A stretch of DNA of 64,000 nucleotides. Origin: Caenispirillum salinarum AK4. GTDB taxonomy: Bacteria > Pseudomonadota > Alphaproteobacteria > Rhodospirillales > Rhodospirillaceae. The stretch spans positions 310,001 through 374,000 of the forward strand of contig NZ_ANHY01000003.1 of NCBI RefSeq assembly GCF_000315795.1. Direction: 5' to 3'. The notes under the pieces were generated by a model. It was given only the letters and a program-made list of their open reading frames with translations. It searched no databases and had not been told where the DNA came from. The translations under genes were made by a program, and so were the position numbers. Positions 26,137 through 35,236 of the stretch are shown here, piece by piece; within the stretch, counting starts at the first letter, position 1, and each line of letters starts with the position of its first letter.

Positions 26137-28254
26137 TCACGCGACAGCCGCGTCCCGCCGGTCCTGCGCCGTGTCCGCCGTCAGTTTTGGCAGGGCGACA
26201 CGGAACACCGAGCCTTCGCCGGGCGTGCTGGTGACCCAGATGCGGCCGCCGTGGCGTTCGGCGATCTTCTTGCAGATGGACAGCCCGACGCCCGTCCCGT
26301 CGTACTCGTCGCGGCCGTGCAGGCGCTGGAAGATCTTGAAGACCTTTTCGAAGTAGCGGCGCTCGATGCCGATACCGTTGTCGGCGACCGCGATGACCCA
26401 TTCGCCGTCGTCCTCGGCGAAGGTGACGTGCACTTCGGGCGGCCGGTCGGGGTGCCGGTATTTGATCGCGTTGCCGATCATGTTCTGGAACAGGCGCGTG
26501 ACTTCGGGCTCGTCGCCCAGGATCACCGGCGGGTCGTCGGGCAGCGACACGGTCGCCGCGTTCTCGGCGATGGCGCTTGCCAGCCCGTGCACCGCCGACG
26601 TCAGCGGGCGCTCCAGCGGCAGTGGCGCCAGCGGACGCCCCATGCGGCCGACGCGGGAATACTGCAACAGGTCCTGGATGAGCCCGGACATGCGGTGCGC
26701 GCCGTCGACCGCATAGCGGATGTAGTCGCGCGCGTCGCCGTCCAGCTTGTCTCCGTGGCGCCGCTGAAGGAGTTGCAGGTAGCTCGCCACCGTGCGCAGC
26801 GGTTCCTGCAGGTCGTGGGAGGCGACGTAGGCGAATTCCTCCAGTTCCACGTTGGAGCGCTCCAGCGCCCGGGTCTTTTCCTGGATCACCTCCCGCGCCG
26901 CCCGGCGGGACGTGATGTCGCGCGCCACCACGACGCTGCCGCGCGGCCGGACGGGCGCCAGGTCGCGGCTGGCCACGTCCAGCTGCGGGCTGAGGGTCAC
27001 TTCGACCCAGACCGTTCCACCGCCGGGCAGCAGGAAGCGCTTTTCGTACTGTGCCGACAGCGCCTCGCCCCGGCGCACGGTCCACGCCTGCTCGGCGCTG
27101 CTTTCCAGGTCGTCCGGGTGGCTCAGCTCCAGCAGGTCGCGGCCGATGAGGTCGCCGCGGTCGCGGTGAAGGATGCGGGCGAATTCCTCGTTGATCTCGG
27201 CCACCTTGCCGTGGTCGTCCACCAGGGCGATGCCGGCGCCGGCGTTGCTGAAGATGGAGCGGAAGCGGCGCTCGTTCTCGATCACCTTGCGCTGGTTCTC
27301 TGACAGCGCGCGCACGGCCCGGCGCAGCGACAGGCCCGTCACCACCAGCACAATGGTCAGCGTCACCAGCAGGAGGAAGTAGCGGGTGGTATCCTCGCGC
27401 CACCGGGCCAGCGCCTCGGCCTTGGGAACGGCGATGCCGACGGCGAGCGGCAGGGTGCCGACGCGGTCGAAGGCGACGATGTGGTCGCTGCCGTCGCTGG
27501 CGTCCGACCCGTCGAGCGCGGCGGAGCCGGGACCCTGGGCGCCCGTCAGCGCCTGGGCGATGGTCTCGGGCATGCGCGCGTCCGGGGGCAAGACATCGGA
27601 CGTCTGCGCAAGCACCGCACCGTCGGCCGCGTGCAGACCGACTACCGCGCCGTCCCACAGCCGCCCCGCATGCATTTCGCGCTGCAGGACGGCGCGGTCG
27701 AGCGTCATCAGCACCACGCCCATGAACCGCCCGTCCGGGCCGGTGATGCGTCGGCTGGCCGTGAGCGGCTCGTCCGCCCCAGGCCGCAGCGACAGGCGCA
27801 GGATGTCGTCGGTTTCCGCGGCGTGCGCGGCGAAGGCTGTCCACTCGGCGAGCGCCATGTCCACCGGTTCCGGCCGGTCGTGGCGGTGCAGGACGTCGCC
27901 CTGGGCGTCCAGCACGATCGCATCCCGCACCGCGGGCACGCCGCTGAGGCCCGTGCGCAGCAGGGCCGTGGCGCGGAAACGCTCGAAGGTGTAGCGCGAC
28001 CAGTTGTCGCCGAATTCCTGCGAGAGTTCGCGCAGGGCGGCGTCGATGTTTCCCAGGGTGGCGGCGGCGTTGAACGCCAGCGTTTCGGCGACGCCGCGAG
28101 CCATGTCGCGGGCGCGATCTTCCTCTGTTGCGCGGGAATGCCAGGCGAAGCCGGCGCCCATCAGCCAGATCAACAGCGTCAGCGCCAGCCCGATGACCAG
28201 AAAGGAGCCGGGCTGGCGGCCGGTGCGGCGGAAGTAGCGTGCGGTCCGCGACAT
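26137..28254 (-). CDS. Membrane sensor histidine kinase with periplasmic sensor and PAS domain
   Basis: A 705-residue kinase. TM1 at about 17-39; an extracellular sensor of about 265 residues (dCache/CHASE-like, with GDVLHRHDRPEPVD and DGRFMGVVLMTLD); TM2 near 307-327; a PAS domain at about 345-465 (IFSNAGAGIALVDDHGKVAEIN); HisKA with the phospho-accepting histidine in VASHDLQEPLRTVASYL; and a HATPase domain with NAIKYRH, DNGIGIE and GTGVGLSICKK. It begins 17 bp after the dctP-like gene, so the binding protein and the kinase form a unit. No response regulator is adjacent. Likely senses a small ligand in the periplasm. Confidence 0.9.
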   Translation of the reverse strand: MSRTARYFRRTGRQPGSFLVIGLALTLLIWLMGAGFAWHSRATEEDRARDMARGVAETLAFNAAATLGNIDAALRELSQEFGDNWSRYTFERFRATALLRTGLSGVPAVRDAIVLDAQGDVLHRHDRPEPVDMALAEWTAFAAHAAETDDILRLSLRPGADEPLTASRRITGPDGRFMGVVLMTLDRAVLQREMHAGRLWDGAVVGLHAADGAVLAQTSDVLPPDARMPETIAQALTGAQGPGSAALDGSDASDGSDHIVAFDRVGTLPLAVGIAVPKAEALARWREDTTRYFLLLVTLTIVLVVTGLSLRRAVRALSENQRKVIENERRFRSIFSNAGAGIALVDDHGKVAEINEEFARILHRDRGDLIGRDLLELSHPDDLESSAEQAWTVRRGEALSAQYEKRFLLPGGGTVWVEVTLSPQLDVASRDLAPVRPRGSVVVARDITSRRAAREVIQEKTRALERSNVELEEFAYVASHDLQEPLRTVASYLQLLQRRHGDKLDGDARDYIRYAVDGAHRMSGLIQDLLQYSRVGRMGRPLAPLPLERPLTSAVHGLASAIAENAATVSLPDDPPVILGDEPEVTRLFQNMIGNAIKYRHPDRPPEVHVTFAEDDGEWVIAVADNGIGIERRYFEKVFKIFQRLHGRDEYDGTGVGLSICKKIAERHGGRIWVTSTPGEGSVFRVALPKLTADTAQDRRDAAVA

Positions 28255-28271
28255 CGTACCGGCTCCCGCGT

Positions 28272-29378
28272 CTAGCGTGGCAACGCCTGCAGGGCGCTCC
28301 AGCGGCGCGCCTGCTCGACGTATTCGCTGAGAGATGCCAGCGCGTCGGCTGCAAGTGGATCACGGGAGGCGGCTTCTGCCACCACCTCGCGGGATACGGC
28401 ACGGAGGCGGGCCAGGACGGGGTCGGGAAAACGGCGCACCTCTATGCCCCGCGCGACGGCGGCGTCCACAGCCTCTGTTTGTCGCGCAACGCCTTCAGCC
28501 AGCCCGAGCAGGACATTCTCGCGGCAGGTCTTGCGCAGGGCGGCCCGCTCGCCTTCCTTCAGGCTGTCCCAGACGTCGCGATTGACCAGCAGGATGTTCA
28601 GGCTCGCCGGCTGATGCCAGCCGGGAAAATAATAGTACTTCGTGAAATGATGGAAGCCGAAGCTCTGGTCGACCAGGGGGGCTGCGAATTCCACCGCGTC
28701 GAGGCGGCCTTCCTCCAGCGCGTTGTAGATCTGGGCCACAGGTTCCTGCGAGGATTCGCTGCCCAGGCGCTCCAGAACCTCTGCGCCGAGGCCTGCGATC
28801 CTGATGCGCAGGCCCTTGAAGTCCTCCACCGACCGGATCTCGGTCTTGAACCACCCGCCGGCGGCGGAGGGGAGCATGTCGCACGGCAGGACGACGATGC
28901 CCAGGCGTGCGTAACCCCTTTCAAGCAGGGAAAGGCCGCCGCCGGCATATAGCCAGCCCGACAACTCGCGGGGCGTGGGGCCGAACGGCATGGAGCCGAC
29001 AAGCCCGCCAAGGGGAACGCGATCGGCGTGATAGCCCATCCAGTCGAAGCCGACGGGAACGGCGCCCTCGCGCACGGCTTCCAGCAGGTGCTGCGGTTCG
29101 ACGATGCCACCGGCCCCCACAAAGCGGAGGGTCAGGCTGCCGCCAGTAAGCGACTCGACGCCCTCGGAGATGCGCCTTTCACTTTCCGAGAAGGCGGCCA
29201 TCCCCGACGGGAAGGCGCTCTGTACCACCAGGTCGCGGGCGTCGGCGCGCGGCGGAAAAAGCACCGCCAGGGCCAGGATCACCAGCCCCGCCGCCGCCCG
29301 TCGCGGCACCGCCGTCTTCCAACGGCGGCGGCGGCGCGTGCGGATGACGGTCCTTTGGCCCACGGCGATCCTCCCCAC
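28272..29378 (-). CDS. TRAP-type solute-binding protein (DctP family)
   Basis: A 368-residue periplasmic binding protein. After an arginine-rich N-terminus and signal peptide (about 25-48), the mature part has the DctP fold signatures VVQSAFPSG, EGAVPVGFDWMGYHADR and the ligand-arginine region FKGLRIRIAGLGAEVLERLG, followed by YNALEEGRLDAVEFAAP and HHFTKYYYFPGWHQP. It resembles the subgroup that binds mannonate or 2-oxo acids. No DctQ or DctM membrane subunit is adjacent. Instead a histidine kinase follows after 17 bp, suggesting a sensory rather than transport role. The start may be internal (a GTG at residue 11). Confidence 0.87.
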   Translation of the reverse strand: MGRIAVGQRTVIRTRRRRRWKTAVPRRAAAGLVILALAVLFPPRADARDLVVQSAFPSGMAAFSESERRISEGVESLTGGSLTLRFVGAGGIVEPQHLLEAVREGAVPVGFDWMGYHADRVPLGGLVGSMPFGPTPRELSGWLYAGGGLSLLERGYARLGIVVLPCDMLPSAAGGWFKTEIRSVEDFKGLRIRIAGLGAEVLERLGSESSQEPVAQIYNALEEGRLDAVEFAAPLVDQSFGFHHFTKYYYFPGWHQPASLNILLVNRDVWDSLKEGERAALRKTCRENVLLGLAEGVARQTEAVDAAVARGIEVRRFPDPVLARLRAVSREVVAEAASRDPLAADALASLSEYVEQARRWSALQALPR

Positions 29379-29463
29379 TCGGCATAATACCAGCCCTTAC
29401 CCCTTCGGCACCCTGAACTGTAATACGTCCGCGCCCTTGGGGCCATCCGCCTGTGCGGAAATG

Positions 29464-31095
29464 TCAGCGCGTGCCGAACCAGGCGCCCCAGCCATCCAGC
29501 CGCACGACGCCGTCCGCGTCCGGGGCCGTGGCGGTCCAGCCGTGGCCTTCCGCGGCCGTGGAGCCGGCAGGCACGGCGACCGTCGCCGGCTCCGCGCCAA
29601 GGTTGAACGCGCAGACGAGTCGGGCGCCGTCGTGCTCCCTCTCGAAGGCGAGCACCGGGTCCCCGGCGGGCAGCATGGTCAGCGCGCCGAAGCGCAGCGG
29701 GTCCTGCGTGCGGCGCCAGTCGATGAACCGCCGCCAGTGGGCCAGGACGGACTCGGGATCGGCTTCCTGCCGGGCGACGCAGCGCTCCAGGTGCTCCGGC
29801 GGCAGCGGCAGCCAGAGGTCCGCCTCGCCCGAGTCGCTGAAGCCGCCGGCGGGGGGCTCGGCGGTCCAGGGCATGGGCGTGCGGCTGCCGTCGCGGCCCT
29901 TGAAGTGCGGATAGTAGGTGATGCCGTATGGGTCGCGCAGGCGGTCCTGCGGCACCTCGGCCTCCGTCAGGCCCAGTTCCTCGCCCTGGTAGACGCAGAC
30001 CGCTCCGCGCAAGGAAAGCAGCAGGGCGTTGAACAGCTTGGCAGACGCCGGCGACCCGTCGCCCCAGCGGCTGACCACGCGCTCGACGTCATGGTTGGAG
30101 AACGCCCAGCACAGCCAGCCGGAATTGATGTGCGTCTCCACGTGCTCGATGGCGTCTCGAATCGCCGTCGCCGTGCCGGGCCCCTTCATCAGGCCGAGCG
30201 TGTAGGCCATGTGGATGCGTGGATCGTGGGTTTGCGCGGTGTAGTACTCGGCGCGCTCCAGTGGGGTCATCTTCGCGGGCTCGCTGCCGACTTCCGCGAT
30301 GGCGAAGGTGTCGGGGTAGTCGTCCATCACCCGACGCAGGCGCATGAGCACGTCCACCGTTTCGGGGTGGGCGAGGTCGTTCTCGTGCAGCTGCATGTTG
30401 TAGGGGCGCAGCGCGATGCGGCGCGTCGGGTGCGGCGGGTTGTCGGGCATGGCCGGGTCGCTGACCATGAAATCGACGGCGTCCAGGCGGAAGCCGTCCA
30501 CGCCCCGGTCCAGCCACCACGCGGCGATCTCCTCCAGCGCGTTGACCACCGGCTCGTGCCGCAGGTTCAGCTTGGGCTGGGTGCTGAGGAAATGGTGCAG
30601 GTAGTACTGCCGCCGCCGCGGCTCCCACCCCCAGGCACCGCCGCCGAAGACCGACAGCCAGTTGTTGGGCGGGCTGCCGTCGGGCTTGGGATCGGCCCAG
30701 ATGTACCAGTCGGCGTGGGCGCCCTCGCGCGAGACGCGGCTGTCCTTGAACCACGGGTGCTCGTCGCTGGTATGCGCCAGCACGAAGTCGATGAGGACCT
30801 TCAGCCCAAGCCGGTGCGCCTCCGCCACCAGCCGGTCGGCATCGGCCAGCGTGCCGAACATGGGTTCCACGGCGCGGTAGTCGCTGACGTCGTAGCCGAA
30901 ATCGTGCATGGGGGAGGCGAAGAAGGGCGATATCCAGACCGCGTCGACGCCGAGCGAGGCGATGTAGGGCAGCTTCTCGATGATGCCCGGCAGGTCGCCG
31001 ATGCCGTCCCCCGACCCGTCGCGGAACGAACGCGGGTAGACCTGGTAGACCACGGCTCCGCGCCAGTGATCCTCGGGGGTGGCGGCACCGGTCAT
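29464..31095 (-). CDS. GH13 alpha-glucosidase / oligo-1,6-glucosidase
   Basis: A 543-residue glycoside hydrolase of family 13, cytoplasmic (no signal peptide). Conserved region I is DFVLAHTSDEHPWF, the nucleophile aspartate is in VDGFRLDAVDF, the acid/base glutamate is in FAIAEVGSEP, and the third catalytic aspartate lies in AFSNHDVERV. The N-terminal VVYQVYPRSFRDGSGDGIGDL is typical of alpha-glucosidases acting on maltose-like or isomaltose-like oligosaccharides. It is followed 38 bp upstream (same strand) by tenA, but there is no sugar transporter nearby, so the substrate stays open. Confidence 0.92.
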   Translation of the reverse strand: MTGAATPEDHWRGAVVYQVYPRSFRDGSGDGIGDLPGIIEKLPYIASLGVDAVWISPFFASPMHDFGYDVSDYRAVEPMFGTLADADRLVAEAHRLGLKVLIDFVLAHTSDEHPWFKDSRVSREGAHADWYIWADPKPDGSPPNNWLSVFGGGAWGWEPRRRQYYLHHFLSTQPKLNLRHEPVVNALEEIAAWWLDRGVDGFRLDAVDFMVSDPAMPDNPPHPTRRIALRPYNMQLHENDLAHPETVDVLMRLRRVMDDYPDTFAIAEVGSEPAKMTPLERAEYYTAQTHDPRIHMAYTLGLMKGPGTATAIRDAIEHVETHINSGWLCWAFSNHDVERVVSRWGDGSPASAKLFNALLLSLRGAVCVYQGEELGLTEAEVPQDRLRDPYGITYYPHFKGRDGSRTPMPWTAEPPAGGFSDSGEADLWLPLPPEHLERCVARQEADPESVLAHWRRFIDWRRTQDPLRFGALTMLPAGDPVLAFEREHDGARLVCAFNLGAEPATVAVPAGSTAAEGHGWTATAPDADGVVRLDGWGAWFGTR

Positions 31096-31133
31096 GTCGG
31101 AAGGTCCGTCTGTGGTGGAAGGGAGAGGCGGGA

Positions 31134-31823
31134 TCAGCCGCGCGCCGGCGCGAGGCCCATGTCCCAGAAGCCGATTTCCAGGCGTGTGGCGGTTTCGAAG
31201 GTCTGGCGCAGGGTGTTCCAGCGCCCGCTGGCGATGGGTTCCGCCCCGATGCGGCGTTCGGCGACCTTTTCGATCAGCCCGCGCGCGCCGGCCGCGACCT
31301 CCTGGTATTCGGCGTCGGAGTACATCTCGATCCAGGCGCGGTAGGGGTTGCCCTCGATCCTGGTGTCGGGGTGCTTGACCATCCAGGCGCCGATCTCCGC
31401 ATAGCCGATGACGCAGGGGGCGAGCGCCACCAGCAGGTCCAGCAGGTCGCCCGAGTGGCCGCGATCCAGCACGTAACGGGTGTAGGCGATGTTGGCGGGG
31501 TCTTCAGCCACCTCGGCCATCTGGTCTTCCGTCAGGCCCCATTCGGCGCAGTACTTCACGTGCAGCGCCATTTCATGGTTGAGCAGCGCGTCGGTGACGG
31601 TGACCGCGTGGCGCATCTCGTCCAGGTGCTCTGCCTTGGCGACGGCCAGCGCCCAGGCGCGGCTGAAGTGGATGAGGAACAGGTAGTCCTGCGTCAGGTA
31701 GTGCCTGAAGCAGTCCTCCGGCAGCGAGCCGTTGGCCAGCTGCCGGCAGAAGGCGTGGTGGATGTAGGCCTCCCACGCATCGGCGCAGGACGCCTTGAGG
31801 TGCGGGTAGATGTCCGCGCTCAT
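31134..31823 (-). CDS. tenA: TenA family aminopyrimidine aminohydrolase / thiaminase II
   Basis: A 229-residue all-helical TenA protein that hydrolyses aminopyrimidine products of thiamine breakdown (salvage). The active-site cysteine lies in LVALAPCVIGYAEIG, the conserved YLTQDYLFLIHFSRAWALA is near residue 43, and the terminal FETATRLEIGFWDMG carries the catalytic glutamate. There is no TPP riboswitch motif upstream. It is adjacent to the glucosidase gene on the same strand, without functional link. Confidence 0.92.
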   Translation of the reverse strand: MSADIYPHLKASCADAWEAYIHHAFCRQLANGSLPEDCFRHYLTQDYLFLIHFSRAWALAVAKAEHLDEMRHAVTVTDALLNHEMALHVKYCAEWGLTEDQMAEVAEDPANIAYTRYVLDRGHSGDLLDLLVALAPCVIGYAEIGAWMVKHPDTRIEGNPYRAWIEMYSDAEYQEVAAGARGLIEKVAERRIGAEPIASGRWNTLRQTFETATRLEIGFWDMGLAPARG

Positions 31824-31854
31824 GCCTGTTCCCCCTCAAAAATGAAGAACCAGA

Positions 31855-31877
31855 GCCCATTTCGACTGGAAATGGGC
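31855..31877 (-). terminator. Probable terminator downstream of upp
   Basis: A 9-bp stem (GCCCATTTC / GAAATGGGC, 5-nt loop), followed on the minus strand by a pyrimidine-rich run that contains ATTTTTG. A second small hairpin with TTC loop is at 31902-31916. Both lie in the 144-bp gap between upp (upstream on the minus strand) and tenA. Confidence 0.5.
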
Positions 31878-31967
31878 GAACGGGGTCCCGGAGCCGTAGG
31901 CGTGTGCGAAGCACACAGTGGGGCCGCGCGCCGGTCAGCCGCGTGAGCCCCAGTGGCGCCTGAAGTC

Positions 31968-32618
31968 TTATTTAGTGCCAAACAGGCGGTCGCCGGCGTC
32001 GCCGAGGCCGGGAACGATGTAGGCGTGGTCGTCCAGGCGCTCGTCCAGCGAGGCGACGTAGACCTGCACATTCGGGTGCTTCTCGTTGAAGGTGCGCATG
32101 CCTTCGGGTGCTGCCACCAGGGCCTCGAACAGGATCTGGTCGTCTGTGACGCCGTGGCGGTTCAGTACGTCGACCGCGTGCACCGCCGAGTGGCCCGTCG
32201 CCAGCATGGGGTCGACCAGGATGAAGGTGCGGCCGCCGGCTTCCGGCAGCTTGACCAGGTATTCGCTGGGCGTGTGGGTGACGGGATCGCGCACCAGGCC
32301 GATGTGGCCGACGCGCGCACCGGGCATCAGCTCCATCAATCCGTCTGCCATGCCGTTGCCGGCCCGCAGGATCGGCACGATGGCGACTTTCTTGCCCTGG
32401 ATGACGGGCGCGTCCATGGCCACCATGGGCGTGTCGATGCGCCGGGTCTCCAGCGGCAGGTTGCGGGTGATCTCGTAGCCCATGAGCAGCGAGATTTCGC
32501 GCAGCAGGGTGCGGAAGGTGCGCGTCGAGGTCGTCTTGTCCCGCATGTGCGTCAGCTTGTGCTGGATCAGCGGGTGGTCGAGAACGTGCAGGTTGGGAAA
32601 CTCGGGGTGCGTGGTCAT
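31968..32618 (-). CDS. upp: Uracil phosphoribosyltransferase
   Basis: Pyrimidine salvage enzyme that makes UMP from uracil and PRPP. The 216-residue protein has [21 protein letters not shown] near the N-terminus, the PRPP-binding motif [11 protein letters not shown], and the uracil-binding C-terminal segment [17 protein letters not shown], which is the universal Upp ending. Start codon ATG at 32618, giving the normal 208-216 residue length. Independent of neighbours. Confidence 0.97.
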   Translation of the reverse strand: MTTHPEFPNLHVLDHPLIQHKLTHMRDKTTSTRTFRTLLREISLLMGYEITRNLPLETRRIDTPMVAMDAPVIQGKKVAIVPILRAGNGMADGLMELMPGARVGHIGLVRDPVTHTPSEYLVKLPEAGGRTFILVDPMLATGHSAVHAVDVLNRHGVTDDQILFEALVAAPEGMRTFNEKHPNVQVYVASLDERLDDHAYIVPGLGDAGDRLFGTK

Positions 32619-32791
32619 TGTCGCGCCGTCCGTGATCGGGTGTCTCTGGTGGAGGTACGCGCATCCGGCGCGTCCGGGTTGGCCGCCTTATAGCACCGCA
32701 CCGCCGCCGATCCCACCCCCCGGACGCGACAACGCCCGCCGGGTGGGCGGGCGCGCGCGGGTTGGTGGTGGCAGGGCGGGGATCGGGATGG

Positions 32792-33082
32792 TCAGTGCTC
32801 GCGGTGCTGAAGGCGGCGGTCGCGGCCGCCGGGATGTTTCTCGCAGCAGTCCCGCAACTGGGCCAGAAGCTCCAGTGCCGCCTGCTTGCGGCCGTCGCGC
32901 AGGGCGGCGGAGACTTCGTCGAGCATCATCTGCCGCAGGGCCGGGTTGCCCCATTCCTTCTGGAGGAAGGCGTAACCCTTCTCTACCGCGACGATGTCGG
33001 GCAGGTGCTCGTGATGGGCGATGACCATCAGTTCCTCGGGGGTCAGGTCGCTCAAGGCGATGCAGTCCTGAAGGGTCAGCAT
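32792..33082 (-). CDS. Small conserved hypothetical protein
   Basis: A 96-residue soluble protein, start at ATG 33082 (MLTLQDCIALSDLTPEELMV) with a GGAGG-type site (cDNA sense AAGGGAGGTTCC) just upstream. The N-terminal 60 residues form predicted helices with DLTPEELMVIAHHEHLPDIVAVEKGYAFL, and the tail is basic and histidine-containing. A pattern of early Leu-Thr-Pro-Glu-Glu-Leu and HEH...P is seen in alphaproteobacterial small proteins of unknown role. No domain recognised. Confidence 0.65.
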   Translation of the reverse strand: MLTLQDCIALSDLTPEELMVIAHHEHLPDIVAVEKGYAFLQKEWGNPALRQMMLDEVSAALRDGRKQAALELLAQLRDCCEKHPGGRDRRLQHREH

Positions 33083-33218
33083 GACGGAACCTCCCTTGGA
33101 CGGTGGACGACATGAAACCGATCGTCCTTCATGCCCCGATGATACCACCGGCCGGCCCTCTCCTTTAGGGGGAAACGACGCTGCGCCGCATCAATTCTGC
33201 ACGGTTTTTCCGGGAATT

Positions 33219-34298
33219 TTAGTGATGAGGGTCGAGAGCCGCTTGCAGCGCGTGTTTGACGACCTTGCGCATGAGCGTCGGCAGGGCTTCCCCGCCCATG
33301 TCGGCCACGTCCACCCATCGTCCCGCATCCTCCGGCCCCGGATGCGACAGGGCCGCCGTCAGCACGGCAAGCTCCAGATGAAAATGGGTGAAGGTGTGGC
33401 GCACCAGCCCCGGCAGCGGCCGCCAGCCTTCCACGGTGACGGGGGCGTGGGGCAGGGCGGCGTCGGGCGTCCAGGTCGCGTCCTCCTGCCAGGGGGTGGA
33501 GGGGACCTCCGTCATGCCGCCCAGCAGCCCCGAATCGGGCCGCTTGCGCAACAGCGCCCGGCCGGTGCCGTCGATCACCCAGAAGGCGACGCCCCGGCGC
33601 ACCGGCTTGGCGGTCTTGCGGCGTTTCTTCGGCAACTGATCCTGGATGCCCTCGCTCTGCGCCGCGCAAGGCTCCTGCCACGGACAGCCGAGGCACGACG
33701 GCGAGCGCGGCGTGCAGACCGTCGCCCCCAGGTCCATGACGGCCTGGGCATAGTCGCCGGCCCGCTTTCGCGGCGTCAGCGTCGCAGCGAGCCGTTTCAG
33801 GTCCGCCTTGCTGTCGGGCAGGGGTTCGGTGACGGCGAAGAGACGCGCCATCACCCGCTCCACGTTGCCGTCCACCACCGTCGCCGGCTGCCCGAAGGCG
33901 ATGGCGGCGACGGCGGCGGCAGTGTAGGCGCCGATGCCGGGCAGCGCGCGCAAGCCGTCTTCCGTATCCGGGAAGACGCCGCCATGCTCGTCGGCCACCA
34001 CCTTGGCGCACTTGTGCAGGTTGCGGGCGCGGGCGTAGTAGCCGAGGCCCGCCCATTCCGTCAGCACGTCGTCCTGCGGCGCGGCGGCCAGGTCGCTCAC
34101 TGTCGGCCAGCGGCTCAGGAACCGTTCGTAATAGGGAATGACGGCGGCAACGGTGGTCTGTTGCAGCATCACCTCCGACAGCCAGACGGCGTAGGGGTCC
34201 GGCGCCGGCCCGCCCGGCGGCGTGCGCCAGGGCAGGCGGCGGGCGTGGCGGTCGTACCAGGAGAGCAGGGCGTCGGCGGAGGCTCTGGACGGCGGCAT
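33219..34298 (-). CDS. mutY: A/G-specific adenine DNA glycosylase MutY
   Basis: Removes adenine mispaired with 8-oxoguanine. The 359-residue protein shows SEVMLQQTTVAAVIPYYERF with the catalytic glutamate, the helix-hairpin-helix LPGIGAYTAAAVAAIAFGQPATVVDGNVERV containing the catalytic aspartate, the iron-sulfur ligands CTPRSPSCLGCPWQEPC (C-x6-C-x2-C-x5-C), and a C-terminal NUDIX-like 8-oxoG recognition domain. It is divergent from dciA, with 46 bp between starts. The mutY-dciA-dsbA-smc order is typical of alphaproteobacteria. Confidence 0.97.
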   Translation of the reverse strand: MPPSRASADALLSWYDRHARRLPWRTPPGGPAPDPYAVWLSEVMLQQTTVAAVIPYYERFLSRWPTVSDLAAAPQDDVLTEWAGLGYYARARNLHKCAKVVADEHGGVFPDTEDGLRALPGIGAYTAAAVAAIAFGQPATVVDGNVERVMARLFAVTEPLPDSKADLKRLAATLTPRKRAGDYAQAVMDLGATVCTPRSPSCLGCPWQEPCAAQSEGIQDQLPKKRRKTAKPVRRGVAFWVIDGTGRALLRKRPDSGLLGGMTEVPSTPWQEDATWTPDAALPHAPVTVEGWRPLPGLVRHTFTHFHLELAVLTAALSHPGPEDAGRWVDVADMGGEALPTLMRKVVKHALQAALDPHH

Positions 34299-34344
34299 GG
34301 ATCGGGTCTAAGTCTCGCAGGAATGAGAAGCGGCGTACGGTGCC

Positions 34345-34905
34345 ATGGACGACAGCGGGAAGAAAGAGCCGGCGAAGCGCAAACCCAAGGCCGGCGGCTG
34401 GGGCATCCGGCCCTCGGACGACCGGCGCAACGGCGCCGTCAGCCTCGACCAGGTGGGCATGAAGCTCATGCGCCCCCTGCTGGGCAAGCGCGGGTTGGGC
34501 GAGGGGGACATCGCCTTTCACTGGGAAAGCATCGTCGGCGGCTCCATGCTGGCGCGCGAGTCGGCACCGGAACGCATCGTCTTCCCGAAAGGCAGCCGGA
34601 CGGGCGGGGTGCTGCACCTGCGGGTGCCCAACGGCGCACTGGCGGCGCAACTGGTTCACCTGAAGCCGCAGATCATGCAGCGCATCAACGGGTACTACGG
34701 CTATCCGGCCATCGCGGATGTGCGCATCCACCAGCGGCCCCTGCCGCCCCGCCCCAAGCGCCCCGGCGACCCGCCCCCGCTGGCCGAGGAAGATCGCAGG
34801 GCGTTGGACGTAAAACTGAAGGACATCGACAACCCGAAACTCAAGACGGCCCTCTCCGGCCTGGGGGAGGCGATGACGCGGCGGGGGAAGGCGGGGAAGA
34901 GGTAG
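34345..34905 (+). CDS. DciA-type DnaB helicase loader (DUF721)
   Basis: A 186-residue protein with a DUF721/DciA domain at about 38-120: ITFHWESIVGG-like (DIAFHWESIVGGSMLARES), GGVLHLRVPNGALAAQLVHLKPQIMQRIN and YYGYPAIADVRI. DciA loads the replicative helicase in bacteria that lack DnaC or DnaI. The N-terminus is basic and probably disordered, and the C-terminal third is Pro/Arg-rich. Placement between mutY and the dsbA-smc pair is standard. A palindromic element starts on the base right after its stop codon. Confidence 0.85.
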   Translation: MDDSGKKEPAKRKPKAGGWGIRPSDDRRNGAVSLDQVGMKLMRPLLGKRGLGEGDIAFHWESIVGGSMLARESAPERIVFPKGSRTGGVLHLRVPNGALAAQLVHLKPQIMQRINGYYGYPAIADVRIHQRPLPPRPKRPGDPPPLAEEDRRALDVKLKDIDNPKLKTALSGLGEAMTRRGKAGKR

Positions 34906-35085
34906 AACCACCAAGACACCAAGGCACCAAGGCTTTCCGGCTGCGCCGGAATATGTATGCGAGGGAGTTACGGGCTCCCTCGCGCTCCCCCGTTTACGTG
35001 TTCATCATAACTTGAAGCCGGGTGCCGTCGGCTGCCGGAAAGTGGATGGCGCGCCTTCGCGCGCTTTCTTGGTGTCTTGGTGGTT
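34906..35085. repeat. 180-bp palindromic element with 18-bp perfect terminal inverted repeats
   Basis: The outer arms AACCACCAAGACACCAAG (34906-34923) and its reverse complement (35068-35085) match over 18 of 18 bases. Inside are secondary inverted pairs: CTTTCCGGC (left) with GCCGGAAAG (right), GAGGGAG/CTCCCTC, and GCGCGCCTTCGCGCGC. It carries no ORF. This structure is MITE-like or REP-like. No target duplication is apparent in the flanks. The rest of this 331-bp gap (35086-35236) is leader for the dsbA-like gene, with a GAGGAG ribosome site. Confidence 0.75.
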
Positions 35086-35236
35086 CATAAAGAATCCCGC
35101 CGCTTGCCGCCCCACCGTCGCCTCGCCTAAGATGCGCCACAGTGGCGCGGCAGGCTGTCCGTCGGTGGTAGGTCCGCCGGCATCGGCCGGCGTCGTTTCC
35201 CACCGCCGCAGTCCAAGCCGCACAGAGGAGACCTCC

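Noticed and set aside
31824-31967. B12-box-like GCCACTG or a TPP riboswitch ahead of tenA
   Set aside because: GCCACTG occurs on the minus strand, but the other conserved cobalamin elements are missing. No THI-box segments seen.
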